Shown here: one piece after another, positions 28,934-36,856 of the stretch | Numbering within the stretch: position 1 is the first letter of the stretch | Layout of the letters: the number at the start of each line of letters is the position of its first letter | Source: Halomonas alkalisoli | GTDB taxonomy: Bacteria > Pseudomonadota > Gammaproteobacteria > Pseudomonadales > Halomonadaceae | DNA: 64,000 nucleotides | Direction of reading: 5' to 3' | Assembly (NCBI RefSeq): GCF_021412585.1 | Contig: NZ_JAKCMI010000044.1 | Coordinates: 1-64,000 of the forward strand | Position numbers and translations under genes: made by a program | The notes under the pieces: model-generated | What the model saw: the letters and a program-made list of their open reading frames with translations, nothing else | The model's database searches: none | What the model was told of the DNA's origin: nothing

Positions 28934-30121
28934 ATGGACCTACTTGACGCCGACGTCACCGAGACAGTGCACCACTGTGGCGTTCCGCCAGTGATCACCG
29001 CCTACAGTACCCTACGCGAGCCCGGCGAGGCGGCGCGTGAGCTGGCCCGGCAGCTGCGCCATGCCGAGCTCGGGTTCGTGCTGTTCTTCTGCAGCGCGGA
29101 GTATTCGCTCGAGAGGCTGGGGCCCGCGATGAACGCGGCTTTCGAGGGCACACCCATTTCCGGCTGTACCACGGCAGGCGAGATCACACCTTCGGGTTAC
29201 TGTCGCGGCTGTATCGTGGCCATCGGCTTCGATCGCCGCGTCTTCGCCGTCGCGCACACCCTGATCGACGACCTGGAGGGGTTCGGTCTGCTTCAGGCTC
29301 AGCGCCTGACCGGGGAGCTGCTCGAGGCGTGTCGGCACGCCTCGCCAACGCTGGAGGGTGGGCAGCACTTCGTGCTCACCCTGCTCGACGGTCTCTCCAG
29401 CAGTGAGGAGCAGGTGCTGGCCACGCTGGATACGGCCCTGGGCAGCATCCCCAGCTTCGGTGGCTCGGCCGGTGACGACAACCGCCTGGCCCATACCCAT
29501 GTCTACAGCGATGGCCGTTTTCACAGCGAGGCGGCGGTAGTGGTGCTGATCCAGACTCGCTTGCCCTTCGAAGTCTTCACTACCCACCACCTGCGTCCGC
29601 GCCAGGAGAAGCTGGTGGTGACACGGGCGGATTGCCAACGACGTCGGGTACTGGAGCTCAACGCGGCCCCTGCGGCCGAGGAGTATGCTCGCCTGGTGGG
29701 GCTGCCGGTCACGGCGCTGGAGCCGGCGATCTTTGCCAGCCATCCCCTGGCGGTACGCATCGGTGAACAGCACTACGTGCGCTCCATCCAGGGTGCCAAC
29801 GACGATGGCAGCCTCAGTTTCTACTGCGCGGTGGAGAACGGCATCGTGCTTACCGCCATGCAGCCTGCCCCGCTGCTCGATGACCTGCAGCTTACGCTTC
29901 AGGGCCTGCGTGAACGGCTGGGCGAGCCGGTACTGATCCTGGGCTGCGACTGTTTCCTCAGGCGACTCGAACTGGAAGCCCTGGGCCAGGTCGACGAGGC
30001 TTCGCGGCTACTGGGGGTGGCGGGTGTCGTCGGCTTCAACACCTATGGGGAGCAGCACCATGGCATGCACATCAACCAGACGCTGACCGGGGTCGCCATT
30101 GGATCTGTTCCAACCGCCTGA
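28934..30121 (+). CDS. FIST-domain sensor protein, copy 1 (NosP-like)
   Basis: A 395-residue cytosolic protein with FIST N-terminal (about 40-230) and C-terminal (about 240-390) domains. Shared signatures: VLFFCSAEYSL, GCTTAGEITPSGY, SFGGSAGDDNRL, THHLRPRQEKLVVT and GFNTYGEQHHGMHINQT. FIST proteins of this type next to NahK kinases in Pseudomonas (NosP) are haem-based nitric-oxide sensors; the THHLRP histidines are candidate haem ligands (inference). ATG at 28934 has GAGG ahead and gives almost the same length as the second copy; an upstream ATG at 28886 has no ribosome site. Its end overlaps the kinase gene by 23 bases. Confidence 0.9.
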   Translation: MDLLDADVTETVHHCGVPPVITAYSTLREPGEAARELARQLRHAELGFVLFFCSAEYSLERLGPAMNAAFEGTPISGCTTAGEITPSGYCRGCIVAIGFDRRVFAVAHTLIDDLEGFGLLQAQRLTGELLEACRHASPTLEGGQHFVLTLLDGLSSSEEQVLATLDTALGSIPSFGGSAGDDNRLAHTHVYSDGRFHSEAAVVVLIQTRLPFEVFTTHHLRPRQEKLVVTRADCQRRRVLELNAAPAAEEYARLVGLPVTALEPAIFASHPLAVRIGEQHYVRSIQGANDDGSLSFYCAVENGIVLTAMQPAPLLDDLQLTLQGLRERLGEPVLILGCDCFLRRLELEALGQVDEASRLLGVAGVVGFNTYGEQHHGMHINQTLTGVAIGSVPTA

Positions 30122-31460
30122 ACTGCCCGACGAGTGGCATGAACGGGAGCGCGTGCTGCAGGAAGAGAATGCCCGGCTCAGGCGCATCTGCGCCTCACTG
30201 ATCGAACGGGTCGAGTCCGGTGGGGTCGCCAGCGGCGCACCCTACGCCTCCTTCGAGCACTCGGTGCTGCTGGCCGAGCAGGTGCGGGAGCGCACCGACG
30301 CGCTGCAGCAGGCACTGACCGAGCTGCACCGGGCCAAGGCCGAGGCCGAGGCTGCCAATCTCTCCAAGACCAAGTTTCTGGCTGCCGTCAGCCACGACCT
30401 GTTGCAGCCGCTCAACGCCGCGCGGCTTTTCGCCAGCGCCCTGGACGAGCATGCACTGCCCGATGACTCGCGCCGGCTGGTCGGTAATATCGGTCGCTCG
30501 CTCAAGGGAGTCGAGGCCCTGCTTGGCACTCTGGTGGATATTTCCCGTCTCGATGCCGGCGTGCTGACGCCCGATATCGCCCCCTTTCCCGTTACTCAGC
30601 TACTCGATGTCCTGGCCGAGGAGTATCGACAGATGGCAGCCGCCCGTGGACTGGAGCTGCGCTACGTGCCCTGTGACGCCGTGGTCGAATCGGATTTGGC
30701 ACTGCTGGCGCGGGTCGTGCGCAATTTCCTGGCCAACGCGATTCGCTATACCCCACAGGGGCGCATCCTGCTGGGCTGCCGGCATCGTGCCGATGGCCTG
30801 GAGATCGTGGTGGGCGACACGGGGCTCGGTATCGCCGAGGCCCAGCGCGAGGCAATCTTCCTGGAGTTTCGCCGCCTCGGGGTCGAGTCGAGCGACCAGG
30901 ACCGAGGCCTGGGGCTGGGGCTCGCCATCGTCGATCGCATCAGCGGCATGCTGGGTCACCCGCTGCGACTCGTCTCACAGCCCGGGAAGGGCTCGCTGTT
31001 CTCGGTTCGCGTGCCCTATGGGCCACCACAGGAGCTGGCGACACGGGCATCATTGCCGATAGTGGGCGGACAGGCGCCGGATAGCCTCTCGGGAGCCATG
31101 GTCTGGGTGATCGATAATGACCCTGCCATCTGCGAGGGAATGGCGGCCCTGCTGGGGGGCTGGGGTTGTCGGGTGGTCACGGCAGCGTCGTTGGCACAGC
31201 TCGAAGCCCTTGTCGGCGATGACAGTGCCGATGTGCTGCTGGTGGACTATCACCTCGAAGAGGATGAGCCAGACGGCCTGGCCGTGGCGGCCAGGCTGCG
31301 CCGGCGTCATCCTGGGTTGCCGGTGGTGCTGATTACCGCCAACCATGATGCGGCACTGAAGGCTCGAGCCCGGCGACTGGGCCATGAGTGTCTGCTCAAG
31401 CCGCTGAAGCCGCTACGACTGAAGATGATCCTGATGCAGTACCTGGCTGGCCAGGCCTGA
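30099..31460 (+). CDS. Hybrid histidine kinase paired with FIST copy 1 (NahK/ErcS'-like)
   Basis: A compact 453-residue cytosolic kinase. An N-terminal coiled coil (residues 10-90, with SLIERVESG and LLAEQVRERTDAL) leads into HisKA with H99 in SHDLLQPLNAARLF, an ATPase domain (NAIRYTPQG, DTGLGI, GLGLGLAI) and a C-terminal receiver with D383 (LLVDYHLEE). There is no PAS or membrane segment, so signal input must come from a partner, presumably the overlapping FIST protein. TTG start at 30099 is chosen because GGGG precedes it and no in-frame ATG exists near the N-terminus. Resembles P. aeruginosa PA1976 in layout. Confidence 0.88.
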   Translation: MDLFQPPELPDEWHERERVLQEENARLRRICASLIERVESGGVASGAPYASFEHSVLLAEQVRERTDALQQALTELHRAKAEAEAANLSKTKFLAAVSHDLLQPLNAARLFASALDEHALPDDSRRLVGNIGRSLKGVEALLGTLVDISRLDAGVLTPDIAPFPVTQLLDVLAEEYRQMAAARGLELRYVPCDAVVESDLALLARVVRNFLANAIRYTPQGRILLGCRHRADGLEIVVGDTGLGIAEAQREAIFLEFRRLGVESSDQDRGLGLGLAIVDRISGMLGHPLRLVSQPGKGSLFSVRVPYGPPQELATRASLPIVGGQAPDSLSGAMVWVIDNDPAICEGMAALLGGWGCRVVTAASLAQLEALVGDDSADVLLVDYHLEEDEPDGLAVAARLRRRHPGLPVVLITANHDAALKARARRLGHECLLKPLKPLRLKMILMQYLAGQA

Positions 31461-31469
31461 TCAGCCGTA

Positions 31470-31577
31470 TCAAGCTTTGGGCTCGATCCGATAGAACCCA
31501 CCATCGCTTTCGCCGGTGAGCACGTAGAGCAGGCCGCCGGCTGCGAAGCTGGCGGCAAGGGTGAGGGAGAGGTGAGC
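31470..31577 (-). pseudogene. Remnant of a PQQ-dependent sugar dehydrogenase C-terminus
   Basis: On the minus strand one open stretch of about 35 codons between two stops reads FAAGGLLYVLTGESDG and GFYRIEPKA before TGA. This resembles the last beta-strands of soluble PQQ sugar dehydrogenases (YliI/Gdh-B type: GxLYVLTDxxxGxLxRIEP). No start codon and no remaining upstream domain are present, so it would be a deletion remnant. The match is short and the call is tentative, but the PQQ context fits. Confidence 0.35.
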
Positions 31578-31607
31578 TCAAGACGGCGGCATTCGAGATG
31601 GACTGGC

Positions 31608-32021
31608 TCAGTCCAGGGATGACGGCGACTCGGCCATGCTCCGGTAGTACCGGCTCAGGGCATGATCGGCTGCAAGGCCGTGGGCACCCTCGCCGTACAG
31701 CGCTGCAAGGCGATGCGCCGCGCGGCGGCTGCCGCCTTCACTGGCCTGGCGGTAGTAAGCGAGTGCCCGTTCCAGGTCGGGGTGCGTGCCACGGCCATCT
31801 TCCAGCATCACTGCCAGCTGAAACGCCGCGTCGGCATTTCCTTCCATCGCCAGGCGCTGCCAGATCTCGAAAGCCTGTTCATAGCGTCCCATCTTGAACT
31901 GCCCATATGCCAGATAGCTGTCGACCATGCGTCCCTGGGTCGGCGCAGCGGTCGGTTCGTCGGCCCAGGAGAGTGAGCCATGGACCAAGGTGGCTAGCAG
32001 CAGCAGACGGTAAGGTTTCAT
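31608..32021 (-). CDS. Exported Sel1-repeat protein
   Basis: A 137-residue protein with a signal peptide (MKPYRLLLLATLVHGSLSWA) and two to three Sel1-like helical repeats: AFEIWQRLAMEGNADAAFQLAVMLEDGRG, DLERALAYYRQASEGGSRRAAHRLAALYGEG. Such proteins serve as protein-interaction scaffolds in the periplasm. ATG at 32021 is preceded by GGGAA. It is transcribed away from pqqA, so its promoter shares the spacer 32022-32226 with the pqq operon. Its role in PQQ metabolism is unknown. Confidence 0.8.
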   Translation of the reverse strand: MKPYRLLLLATLVHGSLSWADEPTAAPTQGRMVDSYLAYGQFKMGRYEQAFEIWQRLAMEGNADAAFQLAVMLEDGRGTHPDLERALAYYRQASEGGSRRAAHRLAALYGEGAHGLAADHALSRYYRSMAESPSSLD

Positions 32022-32226
32022 CAGAGTTCCCGGCACGAAGAGGATCTTTCGAGGCTAGCCGGCAACCCCCGGGCGCGCTAGCGCTCTCCCTCCCGTTTGC
32101 TCCCAATGAAGGGAGGCTTCTCCTTCCAAAGTACCGCCCATGAGCAGGGCGGCGGGTGCTTTACTGGACTTGTGCCGCTGCTGCGGCACGTCTGCACAAA
32201 CCGACAATACCAACAGGAGAGATGCC
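32022..32226 (+). promoter_or_regulatory. pqqABCDE promoter region
   Basis: Contains a degenerate copy of the shared element (CCCAATGAAGGGAGG at 32102-32116, 10 of 15 matches to ACCAAGGGAGGAGGG), 111 bases or more ahead of pqqA like the better copies. CTTCCAAAG at 32123-32131 has a near match in front of pqqA2. A 7-base hairpin (GTGCCGC-TGCT-GCGGCAC) lies at 32172-32189 in the leader, and AGGAGAG is the pqqA ribosome site. Confidence 0.4.
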
Positions 32227-32298
32227 ATGTGGACCAAGCCTAGCTTTCGCGACCTTCGCCTCGGCTTCGAAGTCACCCTCTATATCGCCAACCGCTGA
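32227..32298 (+). CDS. pqqA: PQQ precursor peptide PqqA
   Basis: A 23-residue ribosomal peptide whose Glu15 and Tyr19 (core FEVTLY) are cross-linked by PqqE to build pyrroloquinoline quinone. The core DLRLGFEVTLYI is standard PqqA. It begins MWTKPSF and ends ANR. First gene of pqqABCDE, with a hairpin directly behind it that should raise its message over the rest. Confidence 0.97.
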   Translation: MWTKPSFRDLRLGFEVTLYIANR

Positions 32299-32312
32299 TC
32301 ACTCGTCACGCC

Positions 32313-32336
32313 AACGGGGCCTGCAATGGCCCCGTT
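32313..32336 (+). terminator. Intercistronic hairpin between pqqA and pqqB
   Basis: Nine-base perfect stem (AACGGGGCC / GGCCCCGTT) with a TGCAAT loop, 15 bases after the pqqA stop. No T-run. A partial terminator or stabiliser here fits the known excess of pqqA transcript in several bacteria. Confidence 0.65.
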
Positions 32337-32357
32337 CGGGCAAGAAGGAGAAGCGCC

Positions 32358-33287
32358 ATGCAGGTGCTGATACTCGGTTCGGCTGCCGGGGGCGGGTTTC
32401 CGCAGTGGAACTGCAACTGCCCCAACTGCCGTGGGGTGCGCCTGGGAGGGAGCGGCTTGAGCCCCAGGACGCAATCCTCCATCGCCATCAGCATGGACGG
32501 TGAGCACTGGCTGCTGTGCAATGCCTCGCCCGACATTCGTGCCCAGCTCAGCGCCCATCCAGCACTCTTTCCCAGGCGTGGCCTGCGCGGCAGTGGCATT
32601 GCCGAAGTCTTGCTGGTGGATGCCCAGATCGATCATGTCAGCGGGCTGCTGTCGCTGCGCGAAGGCTGTCCGCTTGACGTCTGGTGCACCGCGAGTGTCC
32701 ACGACGACCTGTCCACCGGCTTCCCGCTGTTTCCCATGCTGGAACACTGGAACGGAGGCCTGTCCTGGCGAGAGATCGCCCTGTCCGGCGAGCGCGACTG
32801 CTGCACCTTTGAGGTGCCAAGCTGCCCGGGACTTGCGATCACCGCGCTGTCGCTGCACTCCAATGCCCCTCCTTACTCTCCCCGGCGCGGTGCGCCGGCC
32901 ACCGGTGACAACCTGGGGCTGCTGTTTCACGACACCCTGACGGGCGGCTCGCTCTTCTATGGGCCTGGCCTGGGGGCGCCGAGCCGCGAGGCGAGGGCGC
33001 TGATGGCCCGGGCCGACTGCGTGCTGGTGGATGGCACGCTATGGCACGACGACGAGATGTCGCGCCTCGGGATCGCCGATACCACCGGCCGCGAGATGGG
33101 GCACCTGCCCCTGGCCGGGGAGGGCGGCATGATCGAAGAGCTCGACGCCTTGCCGTCAGGCACGCGGCGCATCCTGATCCATATCAACAATACCAACCCC
33201 GTCCTGGACGAGGGGTCCGCCGAGCGCGCCGAGCTGGACCGGCACGGCATCGAGGTGGCCCATGACGGCATGCGCCTGTCACTGTAA
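32358..33287 (+). CDS. pqqB: PQQ biosynthesis protein PqqB
   Basis: A 309-residue metallo-beta-lactamase-fold protein, thought to be an iron hydroxylase acting on the cross-linked Glu-Tyr intermediate. Opens with MQVLILGSAAGGGFPQWNCNCPNCRG, including the structural zinc site CNCPNC; metal ligands are in VDAQIDHVSGLL and the C-terminal HINNTNPVLDEGS is a PqqB hallmark. An AAGGAG site precedes the ATG. Normal family length. Confidence 0.97.
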   Translation: MQVLILGSAAGGGFPQWNCNCPNCRGVRLGGSGLSPRTQSSIAISMDGEHWLLCNASPDIRAQLSAHPALFPRRGLRGSGIAEVLLVDAQIDHVSGLLSLREGCPLDVWCTASVHDDLSTGFPLFPMLEHWNGGLSWREIALSGERDCCTFEVPSCPGLAITALSLHSNAPPYSPRRGAPATGDNLGLLFHDTLTGGSLFYGPGLGAPSREARALMARADCVLVDGTLWHDDEMSRLGIADTTGREMGHLPLAGEGGMIEELDALPSGTRRILIHINNTNPVLDEGSAERAELDRHGIEVAHDGMRLSL

Positions 33288-33342
33288 ATGCCAGGGAAAC
33301 CGACGCCCTACAGCTAACAACAAACAACTAACAGGACCAGAC

Positions 33343-34110
33343 ATGAACGCCGCTCTCTCTTCGCCAGTCTCTCTCATGACCCCCGAGGCTTTTCGTCAGG
33401 CCCTGCTGGCCAAGGGGGATTACTATCATATTCACCATCCCTATCAGGTCGACATGGCAGAAGGGCGCGCCACGCCGGAGCAGATCCGCGGCTGGGTGGC
33501 CAATCGCTTCTATTATCAGGTGATGATTCCACAGAAGGACGCGGCGCTGCTGGCCAACTGCCCGGACGCCGCCACGCGGCGACGCTGGATCCAGCGGCTG
33601 CTGGACCACGACGGCCGCGACGATGATGCAGGTGGCATCGAGGCGTGGCTGACCCTGGGCGAGGCGGTCGGCCTGCCCCGGGAGGAGCTGATGTCCCAGC
33701 AGCATGTCCTCCCCGGTGTGCGCTTCGCCGTGGACGCCTACGTCAACTTCGTGCGCCGGGCCAGCTGGCAGGAGGCGGCGATCTCCTCGCTGACCGAGCT
33801 GTTCGCTCCCCTGGCGCACCAGAGCCGCCTGGACACCTGGCCGGGTCACTACCCCTGGATCGACGCGGCCGGCTACGGATACTTCCGCAAGCGCCTCAAG
33901 GAGGCGCGCCGAGATGTCGAGCATGGGCTGGAAGTGGCGCTGACGGTATGCACCACCGTGGAAGCCCAGCAGCGCGCGCTGGAGATCCTGCAGTTTAAGC
34001 TCGACGTGTTGTGGAGCATGCTGGATGCCATGACCCTGGCCTACCAGCTGGGGCGTCCGCCCTATCACAGTGTGACCGACCGAGCGGTTTTTCACCGGGG
34101 ACTGGCATGA
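33343..34110 (+). CDS. pqqC: Pyrroloquinoline-quinone synthase PqqC
   Basis: Cofactor-free oxidase that performs the last eight-electron ring closure to PQQ; 255 residues. Typical stretches: KGDYYHIHHPYQVDMAEG, IRGWVANRFYYQVMIPQKDAALLANCPD, RRRWIQRLLDHDG and a conserved EILQFKLDVLWSMLDAM near the end. The ATG at 33343 follows AACAGGACCAGAC; the frame is open further upstream but without a site. Its TGA overlaps the pqqD ATG. Confidence 0.97.
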   Translation: MNAALSSPVSLMTPEAFRQALLAKGDYYHIHHPYQVDMAEGRATPEQIRGWVANRFYYQVMIPQKDAALLANCPDAATRRRWIQRLLDHDGRDDDAGGIEAWLTLGEAVGLPREELMSQQHVLPGVRFAVDAYVNFVRRASWQEAAISSLTELFAPLAHQSRLDTWPGHYPWIDAAGYGYFRKRLKEARRDVEHGLEVALTVCTTVEAQQRALEILQFKLDVLWSMLDAMTLAYQLGRPPYHSVTDRAVFHRGLA

Positions 34111-34382
34111 ACGCCCTGGCGGTGCCCTCGCTCCGACCCGGCTGGCGGCTGCAGTGGGAGGAGGCCCAGGGGTGCCATGTGCTGCTCTACCCCGAGGGGA
34201 TGGTGCAGCTCAACGACAGTGCCGGTGCGATCCTGTCGCTGGTCGATGGTGAGCGTGATGTCGCCGCGCTGATCGACGAGCTCACCCGGCGTTATCCCGA
34301 TGCGTCGAGCGATGAGCTTGCCCAGGATGTCATCGAGTTCTTCGTCGACGCCTTGCAACAGGGCTGGATTCATCATGACTGA
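34107..34382 (+). CDS. pqqD: PqqA-binding peptide chaperone PqqD
   Basis: A 91-residue RiPP recognition element that holds PqqA and presents it to PqqE. Motifs: LRPGWRLQWEEAQGCHVLLYPEGMVQLNDSAGAIL and DGERDVAALIDELTRRYP. Starts by ATGA overlap with pqqC and runs 8 bases into pqqE, so the three are translationally coupled. Confidence 0.96.
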   Translation: MNALAVPSLRPGWRLQWEEAQGCHVLLYPEGMVQLNDSAGAILSLVDGERDVAALIDELTRRYPDASSDELAQDVIEFFVDALQQGWIHHD

Positions 34383-35529
34383 CGTCGTTCGCTCCCGGAC
34401 CGGCGGGGCAAGCGGCATCGGCCCGCCCCTGTGGCTGCTGGCCGAGCTGACCTATCGCTGCCCCCTGCAGTGCCCCTACTGCTCCAACCCCCTCGACTTC
34501 GCGCGCTACCGTGACGAGCTCGATACCGACGCCTGGATCGACGTGATGCGCCAGGCACGGGCCATGGGTGCCGTACAGCTCGGTTTCTCGGGGGGTGAAC
34601 CGCTGGTGCGCCGCGACCTGGAAGCGCTGGTCGACGAAGCCCGGCGGCTCGGCTTCTACACCAACCTGATCACCTCCGGCGTGGGACTGACGACTGCGCG
34701 CATCGATGCGCTGCGGGACGCGGGGCTGGACCATATCCAGATCAGCCTGCAAGCGGCGGATGCCGAGGTTGCCGCCGCCGTGGCGGGTTCGGCCAAGGCC
34801 TATGCCGGCAAGCTGGCCATGGCCCGCGCGGTCAAGTCGGCCGGCTATCCCATGGTGCTCAACGTGGTGCTGCATCGCCACAACATCGATGACATCGACC
34901 GGGTGATTGCCCTGTGCGACGAACTGGGTGCCGATGCCGTGGAGCTGGCCAGCTGCCAGTACTACGGCTGGGCCAGGCTCAATCGTGCCGGCCTGCTGCC
35001 GAGCCGTGCCCAGGTCGAGCGTGCCGAGGCGGTGACCCGGGAGTGGCGTGAGCGCCTGGCTGCGCGAGGGCGCAACATGCGCTTGCTGTTCGTGGTGCCG
35101 GACTACCATGCCGAGCGTCCCAAGGCGTGCATGGGCGGTTGGGGCGCCATCTTCATGACGGTGGCTCCGGATGGCACCGTGCTGCCGTGTCACAGTGCCC
35201 GTGAGCTGCCCATGCCCTTTCCCAGCGTGCGCGACGCATCGCTGAAGGAGATCTGGTACGCCAGCGACGCCTTCAACCGCTTTCGCGGCGACGCCTGGAT
35301 GCCCGAGCCCTGTCGTGGCTGCAGCGAGCGCCACCAGGATCACGGCGGCTGCCGCTGCCAGGCCTATCTGTTGACGGGCGATGCGGCGGCCACCGATCCG
35401 GTATGCAGCAAGTCGCCGCGACATGAGCTGATCGTACAGGCCTTGGACGAGTCGAGCGCCGATCACCGAGAGGTAGAGGGGCTTATATCGCGTCATGCCC
35501 GCAATTCGCGCATCCTTTGTCGCGGTTAG
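34375..35529 (+). CDS. pqqE: PqqA peptide cyclase PqqE
   Basis: Radical SAM/SPASM enzyme of 384 residues that links C-gamma of Glu to the Tyr ring in PqqA. The SAM cluster motif is C29-x3-C33-x2-C36 (CPLQCPYC). GFSGGEPL, NLITSGVGLT and the C-terminal auxiliary-cluster cysteines in ACMGGWG, VLPCHSARELP, PCRGCSERHQDHGGCRCQAYLL and DPVCSKSPRH are all in place. Start at 34375 overlaps the end of pqqD. No pqqF-type protease gene follows. Confidence 0.97.
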   Translation: MTDVVRSRTGGASGIGPPLWLLAELTYRCPLQCPYCSNPLDFARYRDELDTDAWIDVMRQARAMGAVQLGFSGGEPLVRRDLEALVDEARRLGFYTNLITSGVGLTTARIDALRDAGLDHIQISLQAADAEVAAAVAGSAKAYAGKLAMARAVKSAGYPMVLNVVLHRHNIDDIDRVIALCDELGADAVELASCQYYGWARLNRAGLLPSRAQVERAEAVTREWRERLAARGRNMRLLFVVPDYHAERPKACMGGWGAIFMTVAPDGTVLPCHSARELPMPFPSVRDASLKEIWYASDAFNRFRGDAWMPEPCRGCSERHQDHGGCRCQAYLLTGDAAATDPVCSKSPRHELIVQALDESSADHREVEGLISRHARNSRILCRG

Positions 35530-35539
35530 GCCATACGCG

Positions 35540-35554
35540 ACCAAGGGCGAAGGG
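35540..35554 (+). promoter_or_regulatory. Shared 15-base element ahead of ercA
   Basis: ACCAAGGGCGAAGGG, 13 of 15 identical to the copy before the PedF cytochrome gene, 120 bases ahead of the ercA start. Candidate binding site for the LuxR-type regulator of the island. Confidence 0.45.
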
Positions 35555-35673
35555 CGCCGGAACGGGATGCCCCATAACATGGGCCAGAAAATCCCGTGGT
35601 GACACGATAACAAGACGCCGCTGACCCTGGCCGGGCCCCGGTGCCGGGCAGCGTCGAGCGGGAGGTTCCCAGC

Positions 35674-36837
35674 ATGGCTTCCAGTATCACCGACCTGCGC
35701 AAGTTCGTGGCCCCCGAGATCATCTTCGGCGACGGTGCACGCCGCGCCGTGGCCAACTACGTGGGTACCTTCGGCGCCGAGCGGGTGCTGCTGGTATCGG
35801 ACCCTGGCGTCGTCCTGGCCGGCTGGGTCGAAGAGGTGGAGGCGGACCTGGCGGCCCAGGGCATCGCCTGCCAGCGCTTCGTCTCGGTCTCGCCCAACCC
35901 GCGGGTCGAGGAGGTGATGGCGGGGGCCGCGGCGTATCGCGAGATGGGCGCCCAGGCCATCGTGGCCATCGGTGGCGGCAGCCCCATGGACTGCGCCAAG
36001 GGTATCGGCATCGTCGTTGCCCATAACGGCCACATCCTGGACTTCGAGGGCGTCGACACCCTGCGTGTGCCGATCCCGCCGCTGATCTTCGTGCCCACCA
36101 CCGCGGGCACCTCGGCGGACATCTCCCAGTTCGCGATCATCTCCGACCAGCAGCGGCGCATGAAATTCTCCATCGTCAGCAAGTCGGTGGTGCCGGACGT
36201 CTCGCTGATCGACCCCCAGGTCACCCTCACCATGAGCCCATTCCTGACGGCCTGCACCGGTGTCGATGCACTGGTGCATGCCATCGAGGCCTTCGTCTCT
36301 ACCGGCAGTGGTCCGCTCACCGATGCCCACGCCCTGGAGGCGATGCGCCTGATCAATGGTCATCTCGTCGCGCTGGTGGCCGACCCGCAGAACCTCGAGC
36401 TGCGTGCCCAGGTGATGCTCGGCAGCATGCAGGCGGGGCTGGCGTTCTCCAACGCCATCCTCGGGGCGGTGCACGCCATGTCGCATAGCCTGGGTGGCTT
36501 CCTGGACCTGCCCCATGGGCTGTGCAACTCGCTGCTGCTCGAGCACGTGGTGGCCTACAACTTCGAGTCGGCCCCGGAGCGCTTTACCCGCATTGCCGAG
36601 ACGCTGGGCATCGATTGCCGTGGGTTGACGAGTCGCCAGGTGCGGGCCCGGCTGATCGATCACCTGGTTGCGCTCAAGCGTGCCGTCGGCCTGACGGGAA
36701 GTCTCGGCCGGCTTGGCGTCAGCACCAGCGACGTGCCCTTCCTGACCCGCCATGCTCTCGAGGATCCCTGCATCCTGACCAATCCGCGCCGCTCCGGTTC
36801 GAGGGACGTGCAGGTGGTCTTCGAGGAGGCCCTGTGA
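35674..36837 (+). CDS. ercA: Iron-containing alcohol dehydrogenase, ErcA-like
   Basis: A 387-residue cytosolic group III metal-dependent alcohol dehydrogenase. NAD site GGGSPMDCAKGIG, TTAGTSADISQFAI, and the metal-binding region TGVDALVHAIEAF with HAMSHSLGGFLDLPHGLCNSLLLEHVV. ATG at 35674 is preceded by GGGAGG at 8 bases. In Pseudomonas ErcA pairs with the kinase ErcS and influences induction of ethanol oxidation rather than carrying the main flux; the same pair is adjacent here (ercS begins 19 bases downstream). Confidence 0.92.
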   Translation: MASSITDLRKFVAPEIIFGDGARRAVANYVGTFGAERVLLVSDPGVVLAGWVEEVEADLAAQGIACQRFVSVSPNPRVEEVMAGAAAYREMGAQAIVAIGGGSPMDCAKGIGIVVAHNGHILDFEGVDTLRVPIPPLIFVPTTAGTSADISQFAIISDQQRRMKFSIVSKSVVPDVSLIDPQVTLTMSPFLTACTGVDALVHAIEAFVSTGSGPLTDAHALEAMRLINGHLVALVADPQNLELRAQVMLGSMQAGLAFSNAILGAVHAMSHSLGGFLDLPHGLCNSLLLEHVVAYNFESAPERFTRIAETLGIDCRGLTSRQVRARLIDHLVALKRAVGLTGSLGRLGVSTSDVPFLTRHALEDPCILTNPRRSGSRDVQVVFEEAL

Positions 36838-36856
36838 TGCTGCGGTCGTATGCCCG

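Noticed and set aside
34330..36753. Minus-strand frame of 807 codons opposite pqqE and ercA
   Set aside because: Same composition artefact; both plus-strand genes have complete catalytic motifs.
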